Below are positions 8,157 to 16,843 of a DNA stretch of 47,165 bases, piece by piece (positions within the stretch are counted from its first letter, which is position 1; each line of letters begins with the position of its first letter). This DNA comes from Saccharibacter floricola DSM 15669 (GTDB lineage: Bacteria; Pseudomonadota; Alphaproteobacteria; Acetobacterales; Acetobacteraceae), in NCBI RefSeq assembly GCF_000378165.1, contig NZ_KB899346.1:1-47165 (forward strand). Direction: 5' to 3'. The position numbers were made by a program, and so were the translations under genes. The notes beneath the pieces were generated by a model, which was not told the origin of the DNA, ran no database searches, and saw nothing but the letters and a program-made list of their open reading frames with translations.

Positions 8157-9072
8157 ATGACCTCACATTTTAAAGCAGCACCCACCGCGACAAAAATTAC
8201 CATCATTCATTATAAAACAGCACAACCCGCCGCCATATATGGCTTGCAAGATCTCTTTTCCGTCGCGTTAATAACACACAAACATAGCTCCAGACGGCCT
8301 AACCTCTTGAGCCTCACCTACGTCATATCGTCATTATCCCTCCAAGTCTTGAAGGCATTCCCGACCCTAAGTGCCATAGCGCTCTTCTCCAAAAACTGAC
8401 CTTTTGGTATCAACAAGGAGCCTTCATAACAGCCGCTTGCGCAGGCACGTTTTTAGTTGCTGCGACTAAGCTTCTTGATGGAAAAAAGCCACCACGCATT
8501 GGTCGTATAAAGAGAGCCTTACACAACAATTTCCAGCCGTTACCACTGATGTTCAGCAGGTTCTCATTGATAATGGTCATATCATAACTGCCAGTGGACT
8601 CATGGCATGGATTGAACTGGGGCTGCATCTTATTGGTCGTATCTTCGGAGAGGATGTGAGAGAAAGAACGGCTCATTTCATGTTCGTTACGCCAACGCAT
8701 GAACAGTATCGCCCTTCTATCGCCGAATACCCTTCTCTCAATCATCCAGATAAAGCCATTCTTAAAGTACAAGAATGGCTGGGAAAAGCACATAGGGCCG
8801 CTGTGACAGTCTCCAACTTTGCTGATGCCAGCGGGCTCACACAACGAACATTTCTACGTCGCTTTAAAGCAGCAACAGGGATGACCCCAAAAGATTATCT
8901 CCTTCATTATATTATGAATGAATCGAAACATGATATGGCCACCACCCGCAAGCCCATTACTCAACTCGCATGGGAAGCTGGCTATAGCGAGCTGGGCGCT
9001 TTTAGACGTGCCTTTAAACGTGTAACTGGCCTCTCCCCTACCGACTATCGACGTCGCTCACAACTTTCCTAA
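8157..9072 (+). pseudogene. GlxA-type regulator (DJ-1/PfpI + AraC HTH), frameshifted
   Basis: Three frames together encode one GlxA-family regulator. Frame one (from ATG 8157) gives K-I-T-I-I-H-Y and L-F-S-V-A. From about 8330 a second frame gives V-I-I-P-P-S-L-E-G and A-A-C-A-G-T-F-L-V-A-A-T-K-L-L-D-G. From 8488, after an A6 run, a third frame gives A-T-T-H-W then an intact AraC-type DNA-binding domain to the stop. Total length is near the normal 300-320 codons, so this is a recent double frameshift with perhaps a small deletion near 8300. The HTH part alone (from ATG 8602, 156 residues) could still be made. Such regulators often control an adjacent isochorismatase-like gene, as found here. 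Confidence 0.85.
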
Positions 9073-9196
9073 TTCAATGTCATTTTTGGACTCATTTTTG
9101 TCTCTTTCGATCATTTAACCCTCTCATAATTATCTTTACTCTACAGTCATCAACAGATGCTTAAATAAGCTATATATCTTTGAAAGGATGCTCTTA

Positions 9197-9763
9197 ATGA
9201 CTGCTCTTCTTCTTATCGATATCCAGAATGATTACTTCCCAAACGGCAAGTTCCCACTTCCTGAGATGATAGAGATTGGATTGCGTTGTCAAAACATCCT
9301 CAACGCTGCACGTAAAAATGATCTTTCTGTTGTTCATATTCAGCATATTTTCCCCAAAGGAATGGGGGACTTTTTATGCGCTGGCACTCAAGGCTCTCAT
9401 ATTCATGAATGTGTCGCCCCTCTATCCAATGAAATAATTATTACCAAAGAATTTCCTAATTCTTTCCATAAAACCACCCTTAACAAACACCTCCTCAAGC
9501 TAGGCTGCAAACATGTCATCCTTGTTGGCGCAATGACACAAATGTGTATCGACGCTACAGCCCGTGCTGCCTTGGATCTCGGCTATCAGGTCACGATTTG
9601 TGACGATGCGATCGCTGCTCAACGTGTCACCCTGCAAGGTATTAATCTGGACACGGCCCAAGTTAACGCTGCCTTTCTTTCTGCGCTTTCTATGGCCCAA
9701 GCTCGCGTTGTTCCTTCTACTCAGCTCTTGCATACAGAAAGCACGTCAAACGCCCCTTCGTAG
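9197..9763 (+). CDS. Isochorismatase-family cysteine hydrolase
   Basis: 188 residues, typical size. The catalytic triad is in place: Asp8 (L-L-I-D-I-Q-N-D), Lys84 (I-T-K-E-F-P-N-S-F) and Cys117 (G-A-M-T-Q-M-C-I-D-A-T). The family hydrolyses C-N or ether bonds in amides, ureido compounds, nicotinamide or isochorismate. This protein is closer to the general amidase-like 'cysteine hydrolase' group than to isochorismatase proper. The ATG at 9197 has GAAAGG nine bases before it; the ATG at 9188 would have no spacer. It follows the broken GlxA-type regulator, its likely former controller. Confidence 0.9.
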   Translation: MTALLLIDIQNDYFPNGKFPLPEMIEIGLRCQNILNAARKNDLSVVHIQHIFPKGMGDFLCAGTQGSHIHECVAPLSNEIIITKEFPNSFHKTTLNKHLLKLGCKHVILVGAMTQMCIDATARAALDLGYQVTICDDAIAAQRVTLQGINLDTAQVNAAFLSALSMAQARVVPSTQLLHTESTSNAPS

Positions 9764-10077
9764 GGCTTTACTCTCCTATGCCTTCCGCAAGACATGCCAA
9801 ATGCCTCTAATAAAAACCACAACCCTATTGTTTGTGATTATCAGGCGTCCCTCAAAGAAACCAATAACTTAAAAAAGAAAACTCTATAATACCTCATAAA
9901 AACCTTTTAACTCTATAAAGGTCATGACAATACTTATGATAATCAGTCGCAATTAAAGTTGAAAAACTTCTTTACTTAAAAAAGAATTTGATCCTTCCTC
10001 CTTATAGGCTTATAAGAGCCCAAGAAGGCGATATTGCTTTGCCTTACAGAACATGAACCATGTCGAAAGAACTTACT
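9764..10077. other. Intergenic region before bacterioferritin
   Basis: 314 bases without a gene. A small hairpin (ACCTTT/AAAGGT, 9902-9922) has no T-run. TGATAAT at 9937-9943 equals one half of the Fur 7-1-7 site, but the second half is not conserved, so iron control of bfr is only suggested. Confidence 0.35.
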
Positions 10078-10566
10078 ATGGCAGCCAAAGATCCTAAGGT
10101 CGTCGAGATTCTCAACATTCAGCTTGCGAATGAGCTGACCGCCATTAACCAGTATTTTCTGCACTCCCGTACTCTTAATCACTGGGGTGTCACGAAGCTG
10201 GCAAAAAAAGAATATGATGAATCTATTGAAGAAATGCGCCATGCCGACTGGCTCATTGAGCGTATTCTCTTCCTAGGCGGTCTTCCTAACCTGCAGAAGC
10301 TCAATCCGCTTCAGATCGGTCAAGACGTTAAAGAGATTCTTGAGTGCGACCTTAAAGCTGAAGAGCTTGCGCTGACTCACCTGCGTGAAGGCATCGCCTA
10401 TAGCGAAAGCGTTCACGACTTCGTAACCCGCGACCTTCTTTTCCGCATTCTGGCAGACGAAGAAGAGCATGAAGACTTCATTGACCGCCAGCTTGATCTG
10501 ATCAAGCAGATGGGCATTGAACGCTACATCCAGCTGAACTCAACGTCAGCTGACGTCAAAGAGTAA
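10078..10566 (+). CDS. bfr: Bacterioferritin
   Basis: 162 residues, a standard length. Ferroxidase ligands are all present: Glu19 (A-N-E-L-T-A-I-N-Q-Y-F), Glu52 and His55 (E-E-M-R-H-A-D), a Glu near 95, and Glu/His in D-E-E-E-H-E-D-F. Met53 in E-M-R-H is the expected haem ligand, so this is a true haem-binding bacterioferritin, not a plain ferritin. It oxidises Fe(II) and stores iron in a 24-subunit shell in the cytosol. The start at 10078 has a GAAAGA site seven bases upstream, whereas an in-frame ATG at 10060 has none. It converges with its partner ferredoxin gene. Confidence 0.95.
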   Translation: MAAKDPKVVEILNIQLANELTAINQYFLHSRTLNHWGVTKLAKKEYDESIEEMRHADWLIERILFLGGLPNLQKLNPLQIGQDVKEILECDLKAEELALTHLREGIAYSESVHDFVTRDLLFRILADEEEHEDFIDRQLDLIKQMGIERYIQLNSTSADVKE

Positions 10567-10609
10567 TAGCGTCTAGACGCTTCTTACATACAATGTAAGC
10601 GCTCTTCGT

Positions 10610-10635
10610 AACACCCGGCTCCTACGCCGGGTGTT
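10610..10635. terminator. Hairpin terminator between bfr and bfd
   Basis: A perfect 10-bp stem AACACCCGGC/GCCGGGTGTT with a 6-nt loop sits between the convergent genes and probably works in both directions. A weaker 7-bp hairpin (10583-10599) precedes it. Confidence 0.75.
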
Positions 10636-10642
10636 GTCGTTT

Positions 10643-10927
10643 CTATGCCCCGACAGTAGCGCCTGCCCCATCTTGTTCCATATCAATAAGCATAGGCTTC
10701 GCGTTGGCCCCACAGGGTAGCTTTGTAACGGCCGCGATATCCTCCGCACATGTCTCCCCACGCGCCTCCAATGCCTCTTTCAGGCAACACGCCATGTTGC
10801 GTACACATTGCCCACATTGAACCCGGCATCGCCTTGATGTGTACACTTGAGAGACCCGGCACACTCCACCTTGGACTGCGCTCACGACATCTTTATCAGA
10901 CAACGAATTACACGAACAAATGATCAT
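10643..10927 (-). CDS. bfd: Bacterioferritin-associated ferredoxin
   Basis: 94 residues. The [2Fe-2S] ligands Cys4, Cys6, Cys38 and Cys41 give the C-x-C ... C-x-x-C pattern of the BFD-like fold (C-S-C-N-S-L-S-D, C-G-Q-C). Bfd passes electrons to the bacterioferritin haem to release stored iron, and the facing bfr gene supports this role. The start is set at the Met that begins I-I-C-S-C; the frame continues upstream for 23 codons without conserved sequence. It is longer than the usual 60-75 residues because of a C-terminal tail of about 30 residues. A Fur-like AT-rich element lies upstream. Confidence 0.88.
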   Translation of the reverse strand: MIICSCNSLSDKDVVSAVQGGVCRVSQVYTSRRCRVQCGQCVRNMACCLKEALEARGETCAEDIAAVTKLPCGANAKPMLIDMEQDGAGATVGA

Positions 10928-11030
10928 AGTGAGGCCCCCGGCTCCTCTAAGGCGATCTGCTCTCTCGACGATAGTGAAAGTGATAGTCGTTCGCAAACAA
11001 ATTTTTATCTTTCACGTCGAATTTATTAAA

Positions 11031-11045
11031 AATCATTTATTATCA
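11031..11045 (-). promoter_or_regulatory. Possible Fur-like site upstream of bfd
   Basis: AATCATTTATTATCA resembles the ATCATT/ATTATC blocks of Fur boxes and lies in the AT-rich leader upstream of bfd. Bfd genes are commonly Fur-repressed. Only part of the consensus matches. Confidence 0.25.
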
Positions 11046-11179
11046 ATAGATTGTATAACAGTTATCTTCTTGGCTTTGCTCTATCTTCACACAACGTACC
11101 CGTTTCGCATTCAGCGTTGCGCCCAATTTCCATTATCCGCTATGCAGGTATTTATTCAAAAATAATCGCAGGGCTTCCA

Positions 11180-12271
11180 ATGAAAATTCACTATATTGTT
11201 ACAAGCTTAGAAACAGGCGGAGCCGAATTCGCGATTCCAACAATTATTAATGCCATAAAGAAAGAAGGCCATAGCGTTGACATTACAGCCTGCGAGCCTC
11301 GAGATATGGGGGCTGCGCCACTTCTAGACAAAGCAGGCCTACCGTATCGTGTTTTGTTTCAAAAAAGGCCAAGTATTTTCAAAACGATATTTAATTTCAT
11401 ACAAATTTTAAAAGCACATAAGCCTGATGTTATTTGGACTTCTTTAGGAAGAGGCACGACAGTCGGACAAATAGCTGGTGCTCTTATGGGTATCCCCGTC
11501 GTCAGCTGGAAACACAGCGCAAGTGCACGGCTCTCCATGAGATTGGGGAAAAAACTTACCTCTTTTTGGATCGCAGATTCCTCATTCGTTGCTCAATTTT
11601 TATCTGACAAGATGAAAATTCCTGACAATAGAATCGCGACATGGCCTCTTTATGTGTGTTCCCCCCATCAGGAGAACATCACAGCGTGGGATGGCAAAAC
11701 AACCCTACAAATAGGCAGTACAGGCCGCTTGCATGCCGTTAAAAACTACCCTTATCTTTTAAAAGGGCTCGCTCTTTTTTGCTCCCGAAACCCACAATGG
11801 GCACAACATGTCCATCTCTCTATTGCGGGAGATGGTCCGCAACGATCTGAACTTGAGCACGTTATTCAAGAACACAGCTTACAAGACCACGTGTCCCTTC
11901 TTGGTTTTACCAACGACGTGGAGGGGTTTTTACGTAACCTCCACGTCTATACGCAACCCTCCCATTATGAAGGGATGTGTCTGGCTGTCCATGAAGCTAT
12001 GGCAATGGGGCTTCCAATTATCGCAACGCCTGTCGGCGAAATGGTTCGCAGTGTTCAAGAAGGAGAAACAGGTTTTCTCCTCGGCCGTGACGAAAAAATC
12101 ATAGAGACATTTTCTACTAAACTAGAAGAAATATTCAAAAATCCTAATTGCTTAAAAAAACTAGGTAATAACGCTCAATCCTATGTCTATTCTCATTACG
12201 GTCAAGATCAATATAACAAAAGATGCCATAAAATATTACAGGAAATTCTTCAGCTGACACATAAAATATAA
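11180..12271 (+). CDS. Glycosyltransferase, GT4 family
   Basis: 363 residues with a two-Rossmann (GT-B) layout. The N-terminal half begins with the acceptor-side T-G-G-A-E motif (S-L-E-T-G-G-A-E-F), and the C-terminal half holds I-G-S-T-G-R-L-H-A-V-K-N-Y, I-A-G-D-G-P-Q-R and the E-x7-E nucleotide-sugar motif in P-S-H-Y-E-G-M-C-L-A-V-H-E-A-M-A-M-G. It probably transfers a sugar from a nucleotide donor to a lipid or polysaccharide acceptor at the cytosolic membrane face. Donor and acceptor are unknown, and no polysaccharide cluster surrounds it. The start at the Met of K-I-H-Y-I-V fits the family; the longer frame adds 43 unrelated residues. The coding region is more AT-rich than its neighbours, hinting at transfer. 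Confidence 0.9.
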   Translation: MKIHYIVTSLETGGAEFAIPTIINAIKKEGHSVDITACEPRDMGAAPLLDKAGLPYRVLFQKRPSIFKTIFNFIQILKAHKPDVIWTSLGRGTTVGQIAGALMGIPVVSWKHSASARLSMRLGKKLTSFWIADSSFVAQFLSDKMKIPDNRIATWPLYVCSPHQENITAWDGKTTLQIGSTGRLHAVKNYPYLLKGLALFCSRNPQWAQHVHLSIAGDGPQRSELEHVIQEHSLQDHVSLLGFTNDVEGFLRNLHVYTQPSHYEGMCLAVHEAMAMGLPIIATPVGEMVRSVQEGETGFLLGRDEKIIETFSTKLEEIFKNPNCLKKLGNNAQSYVYSHYGQDQYNKRCHKILQEILQLTHKI

Positions 12272-12542
12272 GTTTTTAAGGCGTTATTTCCTTGCTTACA
12301 TATTTCCTTGCTTCTCTATGCCATTGTATATTAGCATATAAGCACAGCACAATTTCGTCTTTCATCTACCTACCTTCACGGAGACTGTGTTTTCCTCTCA
12401 ACGTAGGTTTGGTAACGAAACGTAAACACTGGCCCGAGCACTCTCGTAGGGCCTTTCATAACGACGCGCCCCACACCTAACTTCAGCAATGAGGTTGGAA
12501 TTAGGTTCGTGGCGTGCCCCAATTTGGTGGAGAGGCTTATTC

Positions 12543-13832
12543 ATGTCTGAAGCGACAACCGAAAAGCGTAGTTTTGTTGAGAAAATAGGTATCCCTAAGC
12601 CCTTATTCTGGGCCTTTGTCGGACAACTTCTCTTCATGGTCGGAGATGGTGTCGAAGCTGGATATCTCGACACGTTTGAACTACATAACGGACATACGCA
12701 AGACTTCGTTAATCAGCTTTTCATGTATTACGGGATCACCGTCATGATCTCCGCATGGCTTGCTGGCCCACTTTCTGACCTGTTCGGCCCTAAACGGGTC
12801 ATGTGGTGGGGGCTCATTTTATGGGCTGTTTTAGAAGTTGGTTTCCTCGTATTGGGCCTCACTCCCAATAATGGGTTCATGACGACTCTCTTCTATACCC
12901 TGCGCGGCTTTGCTTATCCTTTGTTTGCCTATGGCTTCCTCGTATGGATTTCAGCAGCAGCCCCAACAAAGATGCTTGGTTCCGCAGCGGGATGGTTCTG
13001 GTTTTCGTTCTCCGCTGGACTTCCAACATTAGGATCTCAATTTGCGCGCTATGCAATCCCCCAGATTGGTGAGATCAATACGTTCTGGTGCTCCCTTGTT
13101 CTCGTGATTATTGGTGGCCTTATTGCGCTACTCTTTACCCATGAGCCTACCGGGAAAAAACGCCTTCTTCCCGAAAATGTATCGGCAGCTCAAGCATTCT
13201 CAGACTCACTGAGCATTACATGGCGTGAACCTAAGACCCTTATTGCAGGGATCGTCCGAACCGTTGATACATCATCAGAATACGCCTTCTTAGCCATTAT
13301 GCCGGGATTTTTTGTCAATACACTGCACTTCTCCCAAGGCCAGTGGCTCAATTTGCTCTCCCTCATTTTTTTGAGCAATATTTTGGTAAACTTAGTCTCT
13401 GGCATGGTAGCCCATAAGCTCGGCTATCGCTTTGTAGTTGCTGTTTTCGGCGGGATTGGCGGCTTTATCACCATTCCTCTTTTCTATTACATCCCTCTTT
13501 GGTTCCCTGGAAATTTCTGGGCGGCAGCGGCTGCAGGCGTCCTTTACGGTGCTTCTGTTGCTGCTTTTGTGCCCCTTTCCGGCTTGATGCCTCAGATTTG
13601 CCCACGTGAAAAAGCGGCAGCCCTTTCCATTCTTGGTTTAGGCGCCGGCGCATCAACATGGGTTGGCCCCGCTGTAGTCGCTGCTTGTAGTGCCTTTTTT
13701 GGCCCCGGTATGGCTTATATCATTTGGACATTCGCAGTGATCTATCTGCTCACTTCTCTCCTAACGATGTCCCTCACCATTTCGCCGGAAGCTCGTCGCT
13801 ACACAGAAGAGATGGACGCGAAAAAGTCTTAA
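12543..13832 (+). CDS. MFS transporter, RbtT/DalT/CsbX (polyol) type
   Basis: 429 residues with twelve hydrophobic segments. Helix 1 carries L-L-F-M-V-G-D-G-V-E-A-G-Y-L, and loop 2-3 has the MFS motif A-G-P-L-S-D-L-F-G-P-K-R-V, both typical of the ribitol/D-arabitol permease branch. It is predicted to bring a sugar alcohol into the cytosol with protons, which fits polyol-using acetic acid bacteria. The start at 12543 has GGAGAGG seven bases upstream; an upstream ATG would add 18 non-conserved residues. No polyol dehydrogenase is adjacent, so the substrate is not confirmed by context. A strong terminator follows. Confidence 0.88.
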   Translation: MSEATTEKRSFVEKIGIPKPLFWAFVGQLLFMVGDGVEAGYLDTFELHNGHTQDFVNQLFMYYGITVMISAWLAGPLSDLFGPKRVMWWGLILWAVLEVGFLVLGLTPNNGFMTTLFYTLRGFAYPLFAYGFLVWISAAAPTKMLGSAAGWFWFSFSAGLPTLGSQFARYAIPQIGEINTFWCSLVLVIIGGLIALLFTHEPTGKKRLLPENVSAAQAFSDSLSITWREPKTLIAGIVRTVDTSSEYAFLAIMPGFFVNTLHFSQGQWLNLLSLIFLSNILVNLVSGMVAHKLGYRFVVAVFGGIGGFITIPLFYYIPLWFPGNFWAAAAAGVLYGASVAAFVPLSGLMPQICPREKAAALSILGLGAGASTWVGPAVVAACSAFFGPGMAYIIWTFAVIYLLTSLLTMSLTISPEARRYTEEMDAKKS

Positions 13833-13875
13833 AAACGAACCTCTTCTACCGCTTTTCAGACGAGTTTCTCCATCA

Positions 13876-13901
13876 AACACCCCTGCTTTTGCGGGGGTGT
13901 T
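13876..13901 (+). terminator. Terminator after MFS gene
   Basis: An 11-bp stem AACACCCCTGC/GCGGGGGTGTT (one G-U pair) with a TTTT loop lies 43 bases after the MFS stop. The T-run after it is weak. Confidence 0.7.
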
Positions 13902-13973
13902 CTTGATTCCAGCGCTTAGATCACTCATTTTATGGAGAAATAACATTCATCTTTTCATAATAAGAGGCTCCCT

Positions 13974-15269
13974 ATGAAATGTATCCGTATTAATGACCAA
14001 CTCACAATTTCAGAACAACCGAACCTAGACACATTAGCGTCGCTGAAAAAAGAGGGCTTCACAGATGTAGTTAATCTACGCCCCGACGATGAGGCGCCCG
14101 CGTACCCCCTCCATAAAACGGCTGCTCATACCGCCCGTGAAGCGGGGCTTAACTATCATTATATTCCCGTTACGCTAAAGAATATAAAGCGTGCAGATAT
14201 CCGGGCATTTCAGGATGTTCTAACTCACCATAGAGGGCCAATTTTCGCACATTGTGCCTCTGGAAAGCGTGTCATGAGCCTTTACGCCCTTGGCCTAGCG
14301 CTTGATGGGCATCTCCGCGCTGATGACATCATTTCCTTCGGCCGTAGTCAGGGATTTGACCTTCAAGAAGCCCAAGCCTGGTTTAAACACGAGCAGCAGC
14401 GCCCTCTTCTCGTGGAAGGTTTTTTTGACCCACGCACCTGGACAGCTCAATATATTGTAACAGACCCAGCGACCAAACATTGCGCTATCATTGACCCTGT
14501 TTTGGACTTTGATGAAAAATCTGGCACGACCAGCACACGCAACGCAGATCATCTTCTCAGCTACGTTAAACAGCATGACCTAACTATAGACTGGATCCTT
14601 GATACCCACCCTCATGCAGATCACTTTTCAGCGGCTCATTATCTAAGAAGTAAAACAGGTGCCCCAATGGGGATCGGTGCCCAAGTCACCGCGGTGCAAA
14701 AACTCTGGAAAGACCTTTATAACCTCCCTTCTCTACCCACAGATGGCTCTCAATGGGATCGTCTCTTCAATGATGGTGATACATTCACTATCGGGTCTCG
14801 CACGGGCCACGTATGGGCTTCACCCGGCCATACTCTCGCTTCGGTCAGTTTTCTGATTGACGATGCAATCTTCGTGCATGACACGATGTTTATGCCAGAT
14901 TCAGGAACAGCTCGTACCGATTTCCCTGGTGGTAGTGCTCATACGCTGTGGCAATCTCTTGAACGTATCCTTTCCCTGCCAGATGAAACGCGCGTTTTCA
15001 CAGGGCATGATTATCAGCCTGATGGTCGCCACCCACAATGGGAGAGCACCATTAGAGAGCAAAAAGAAGAAAATCCTCACCTAAAAAACATGACGGAAGA
15101 GGGTTTCATTACACTGCGTGAAACGCGTGACCACACACTTCCGATGCCCAAACTTCTTTTACCCGCCTTGCAGGTTAATATCCGTGGCGGACAACTTCCA
15201 GAGCCTGAAGATAACGGACGACGTTATCTGAAGATCCCCCTCAACGCGATTGATGATGCCGCGTGGTAA
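13974..15269 (+). CDS. blh: Bifunctional sulfur transferase / persulfide dioxygenase
   Basis: 431 residues in two domains. Residues 1-135 form a DUF442/phosphatase-like domain with the loop H-C-A-S-G-K-R (Cys94), thought to pass sulfane sulfur. Residues 145-431 form a metallo-beta-lactamase-fold ETHE1-type dioxygenase with T-H-P-H-A-D-H (211-217), S-P-G-H-T (His286), M-P-D-S-G-T-A-R-T-D-F-P-G-G (Asp309) and T-G-H-D-Y (His345). Such fusions oxidise persulfides such as glutathione persulfide to sulfite and so detoxify sulfide. The common partners BigR and a sulfite exporter are not adjacent. The gene stands alone between a terminator and a long hairpin. Confidence 0.92.
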   Translation: MKCIRINDQLTISEQPNLDTLASLKKEGFTDVVNLRPDDEAPAYPLHKTAAHTAREAGLNYHYIPVTLKNIKRADIRAFQDVLTHHRGPIFAHCASGKRVMSLYALGLALDGHLRADDIISFGRSQGFDLQEAQAWFKHEQQRPLLVEGFFDPRTWTAQYIVTDPATKHCAIIDPVLDFDEKSGTTSTRNADHLLSYVKQHDLTIDWILDTHPHADHFSAAHYLRSKTGAPMGIGAQVTAVQKLWKDLYNLPSLPTDGSQWDRLFNDGDTFTIGSRTGHVWASPGHTLASVSFLIDDAIFVHDTMFMPDSGTARTDFPGGSAHTLWQSLERILSLPDETRVFTGHDYQPDGRHPQWESTIREQKEENPHLKNMTEEGFITLRETRDHTLPMPKLLLPALQVNIRGGQLPEPEDNGRRYLKIPLNAIDDAAW

Positions 15270-15285
15270 CCTACCACTAGACATT

Positions 15286-15325
15286 GTATGATGATGCCGG
15301 CTCTTTGAGCTGGCCATCATCATAC
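15286..15325 (+). terminator. Long hairpin between blh and hldE
   Basis: Arms GTATGATGATG and CATCATCATAC pair perfectly (11 bp) and continue inward through CCGGCT/AGCTGG. The hairpin starts 16 bases after the blh stop. The following TCTCT is a poor T-run, so it may stabilise mRNA rather than terminate. Confidence 0.6.
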
Positions 15326-15363
15326 TCTCTAACGACTATTGCTTGAGCTGGAGACCCTGCACT

Positions 15364-16791
15364 GTGATTGAAAATTTTAAGTTTGGCCGTGTCACAGTCA
15401 TTGGTGATATCATTCTAGACCAATATATCATGGGATCGGTTAGCAGGGTCTCTCCAGAAGCTCCCGTTCCTGTATTGTTACGCTCTCATCAAACATTTGT
15501 TCCAGGGGGTGCTGCTAATGTTGCGGTCAATGCGGCTTCTCTAGGCTGTAGCGTGCAGCTTCTAGGGATCGTTGGCGATGATTCTTCTGCACAAGCTCTC
15601 CGTCGGGCTTTAGCAGCTTGGCCCTCCATTGATGCACATTCTTTGGTAAGCTTTCCTGGCTGGCCCACCATTACAAAGACACGCGTTCTCAGCGGTCGTC
15701 AACAAATTGTCCGCATTGACAATGAGAATACAGCGATCCCTTCTGATATTTCCCAAAAGCTTATTATGGCCGCCCAGCAGGTCATAACGTCATCTGATGT
15801 TATTATCTGCTCCGACTATGCTAAAGGGGCGTTGTCGGACGATGTGCTACGCTTCGTGATTGATACCGCTCGCGCTCACAATATTCCTGTTATTGTAGAC
15901 CCTAAGCGCCCTGACTTTACCGTCTATCGCGGTGCAACACTTCTCACCCCCAACCGCACCGAAATGGCCCGCGCAACACATAATTTGCCTCTAAAAACCG
16001 ATCAGGACGTTGAAGAAGCTTCCCGTATCGCCAGCCTACAATTTGGCGGTGATGTCCTCCTCACACGGTCGGAAGAAGGCATGTCCCTCTGGTGTCGTGA
16101 TGGCCGCATCATCCATACCGCCGCTCGAAAGTCAGAGGTTTTTGATGTCTCAGGCGCTGGGGATACGGTTATTGCAACTGTTGCGGCTGTTCTCTCCGCC
16201 GGGAAAGGCTTAGATATTGCCACAACAATTGCGACAACGGCCGCTTCTCTTGCCGTGAACAAACTAGGCACCTCGGCGGTCTCACGCGATGAACTCAGCC
16301 GTGCTTTACAAGGAGAGATGGAAGATTCCAACGTTATAGTTCCTCTGGAAGCCGCCCTTCAAACAGTGGACGACTGGAAACGGCACGGAGCCCGTATCGT
16401 CTTCACCAATGGTTGTTTTGACCTCATCCATCCTGGCCATATCTCACTCATTGAAGGTGCAGCTCGCCAAGGAGATAAACTCATTGTTGCCCTTAATACC
16501 GATGCTTCAGTACGGCGTCTCAAGGGCCCTCAACGTCCTCTACAAGACCAAGTATCACGTGCTAAGGTCGTTAGCGCACTTCGCCATGTTGATCTCGTTC
16601 TGCTGTTTGATGAAGACACACCTCTTGAGCTGATTAAAGCTCTCAAACCCCATATCCTCGTAAAAGGGGCGGATTATCGTGAAGAAGAGGTTATCGGCGG
16701 CGATATCGTCAAAGAACAAGGGGGGCGCGTTGTCTTAATGGATATCGTTGAAGGACAATCAACGACGAATATCGTCCATAAAATGACCTAG
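15364..16791 (+). CDS. hldE: Bifunctional heptose-7-phosphate kinase / heptose-1-phosphate adenylyltransferase
   Basis: 475 residues. The ribokinase-like N-domain (about 1-315) shows G-G-A-A-N-V-A-V-N and the catalytic D-V-S-G-A-G-D-T. The nucleotidyltransferase C-domain (about 325-475) shows F-T-N-G-C-F-D-L-I-H-P-G-H with the H-x-G-H signature and R-R-L-K-G. The enzyme carries out two steps toward ADP-heptose for the lipopolysaccharide inner core. The GTG start at 15364 has a GGAGA site at normal distance; an upstream TTG is less likely. The next gene is a sugar epimerase/isomerase, a frequent context for surface-sugar genes. Confidence 0.95.
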   Translation: MIENFKFGRVTVIGDIILDQYIMGSVSRVSPEAPVPVLLRSHQTFVPGGAANVAVNAASLGCSVQLLGIVGDDSSAQALRRALAAWPSIDAHSLVSFPGWPTITKTRVLSGRQQIVRIDNENTAIPSDISQKLIMAAQQVITSSDVIICSDYAKGALSDDVLRFVIDTARAHNIPVIVDPKRPDFTVYRGATLLTPNRTEMARATHNLPLKTDQDVEEASRIASLQFGGDVLLTRSEEGMSLWCRDGRIIHTAARKSEVFDVSGAGDTVIATVAAVLSAGKGLDIATTIATTAASLAVNKLGTSAVSRDELSRALQGEMEDSNVIVPLEAALQTVDDWKRHGARIVFTNGCFDLIHPGHISLIEGAARQGDKLIVALNTDASVRRLKGPQRPLQDQVSRAKVVSALRHVDLVLLFDEDTPLELIKALKPHILVKGADYREEEVIGGDIVKEQGGRVVLMDIVEGQSTTNIVHKMT

Positions 16792-16843
16792 TTGCCAGCC
16801 GCTTACAAAAAGCCTAGCCTGTTCTCCCAGTAGAGGAAAGATA

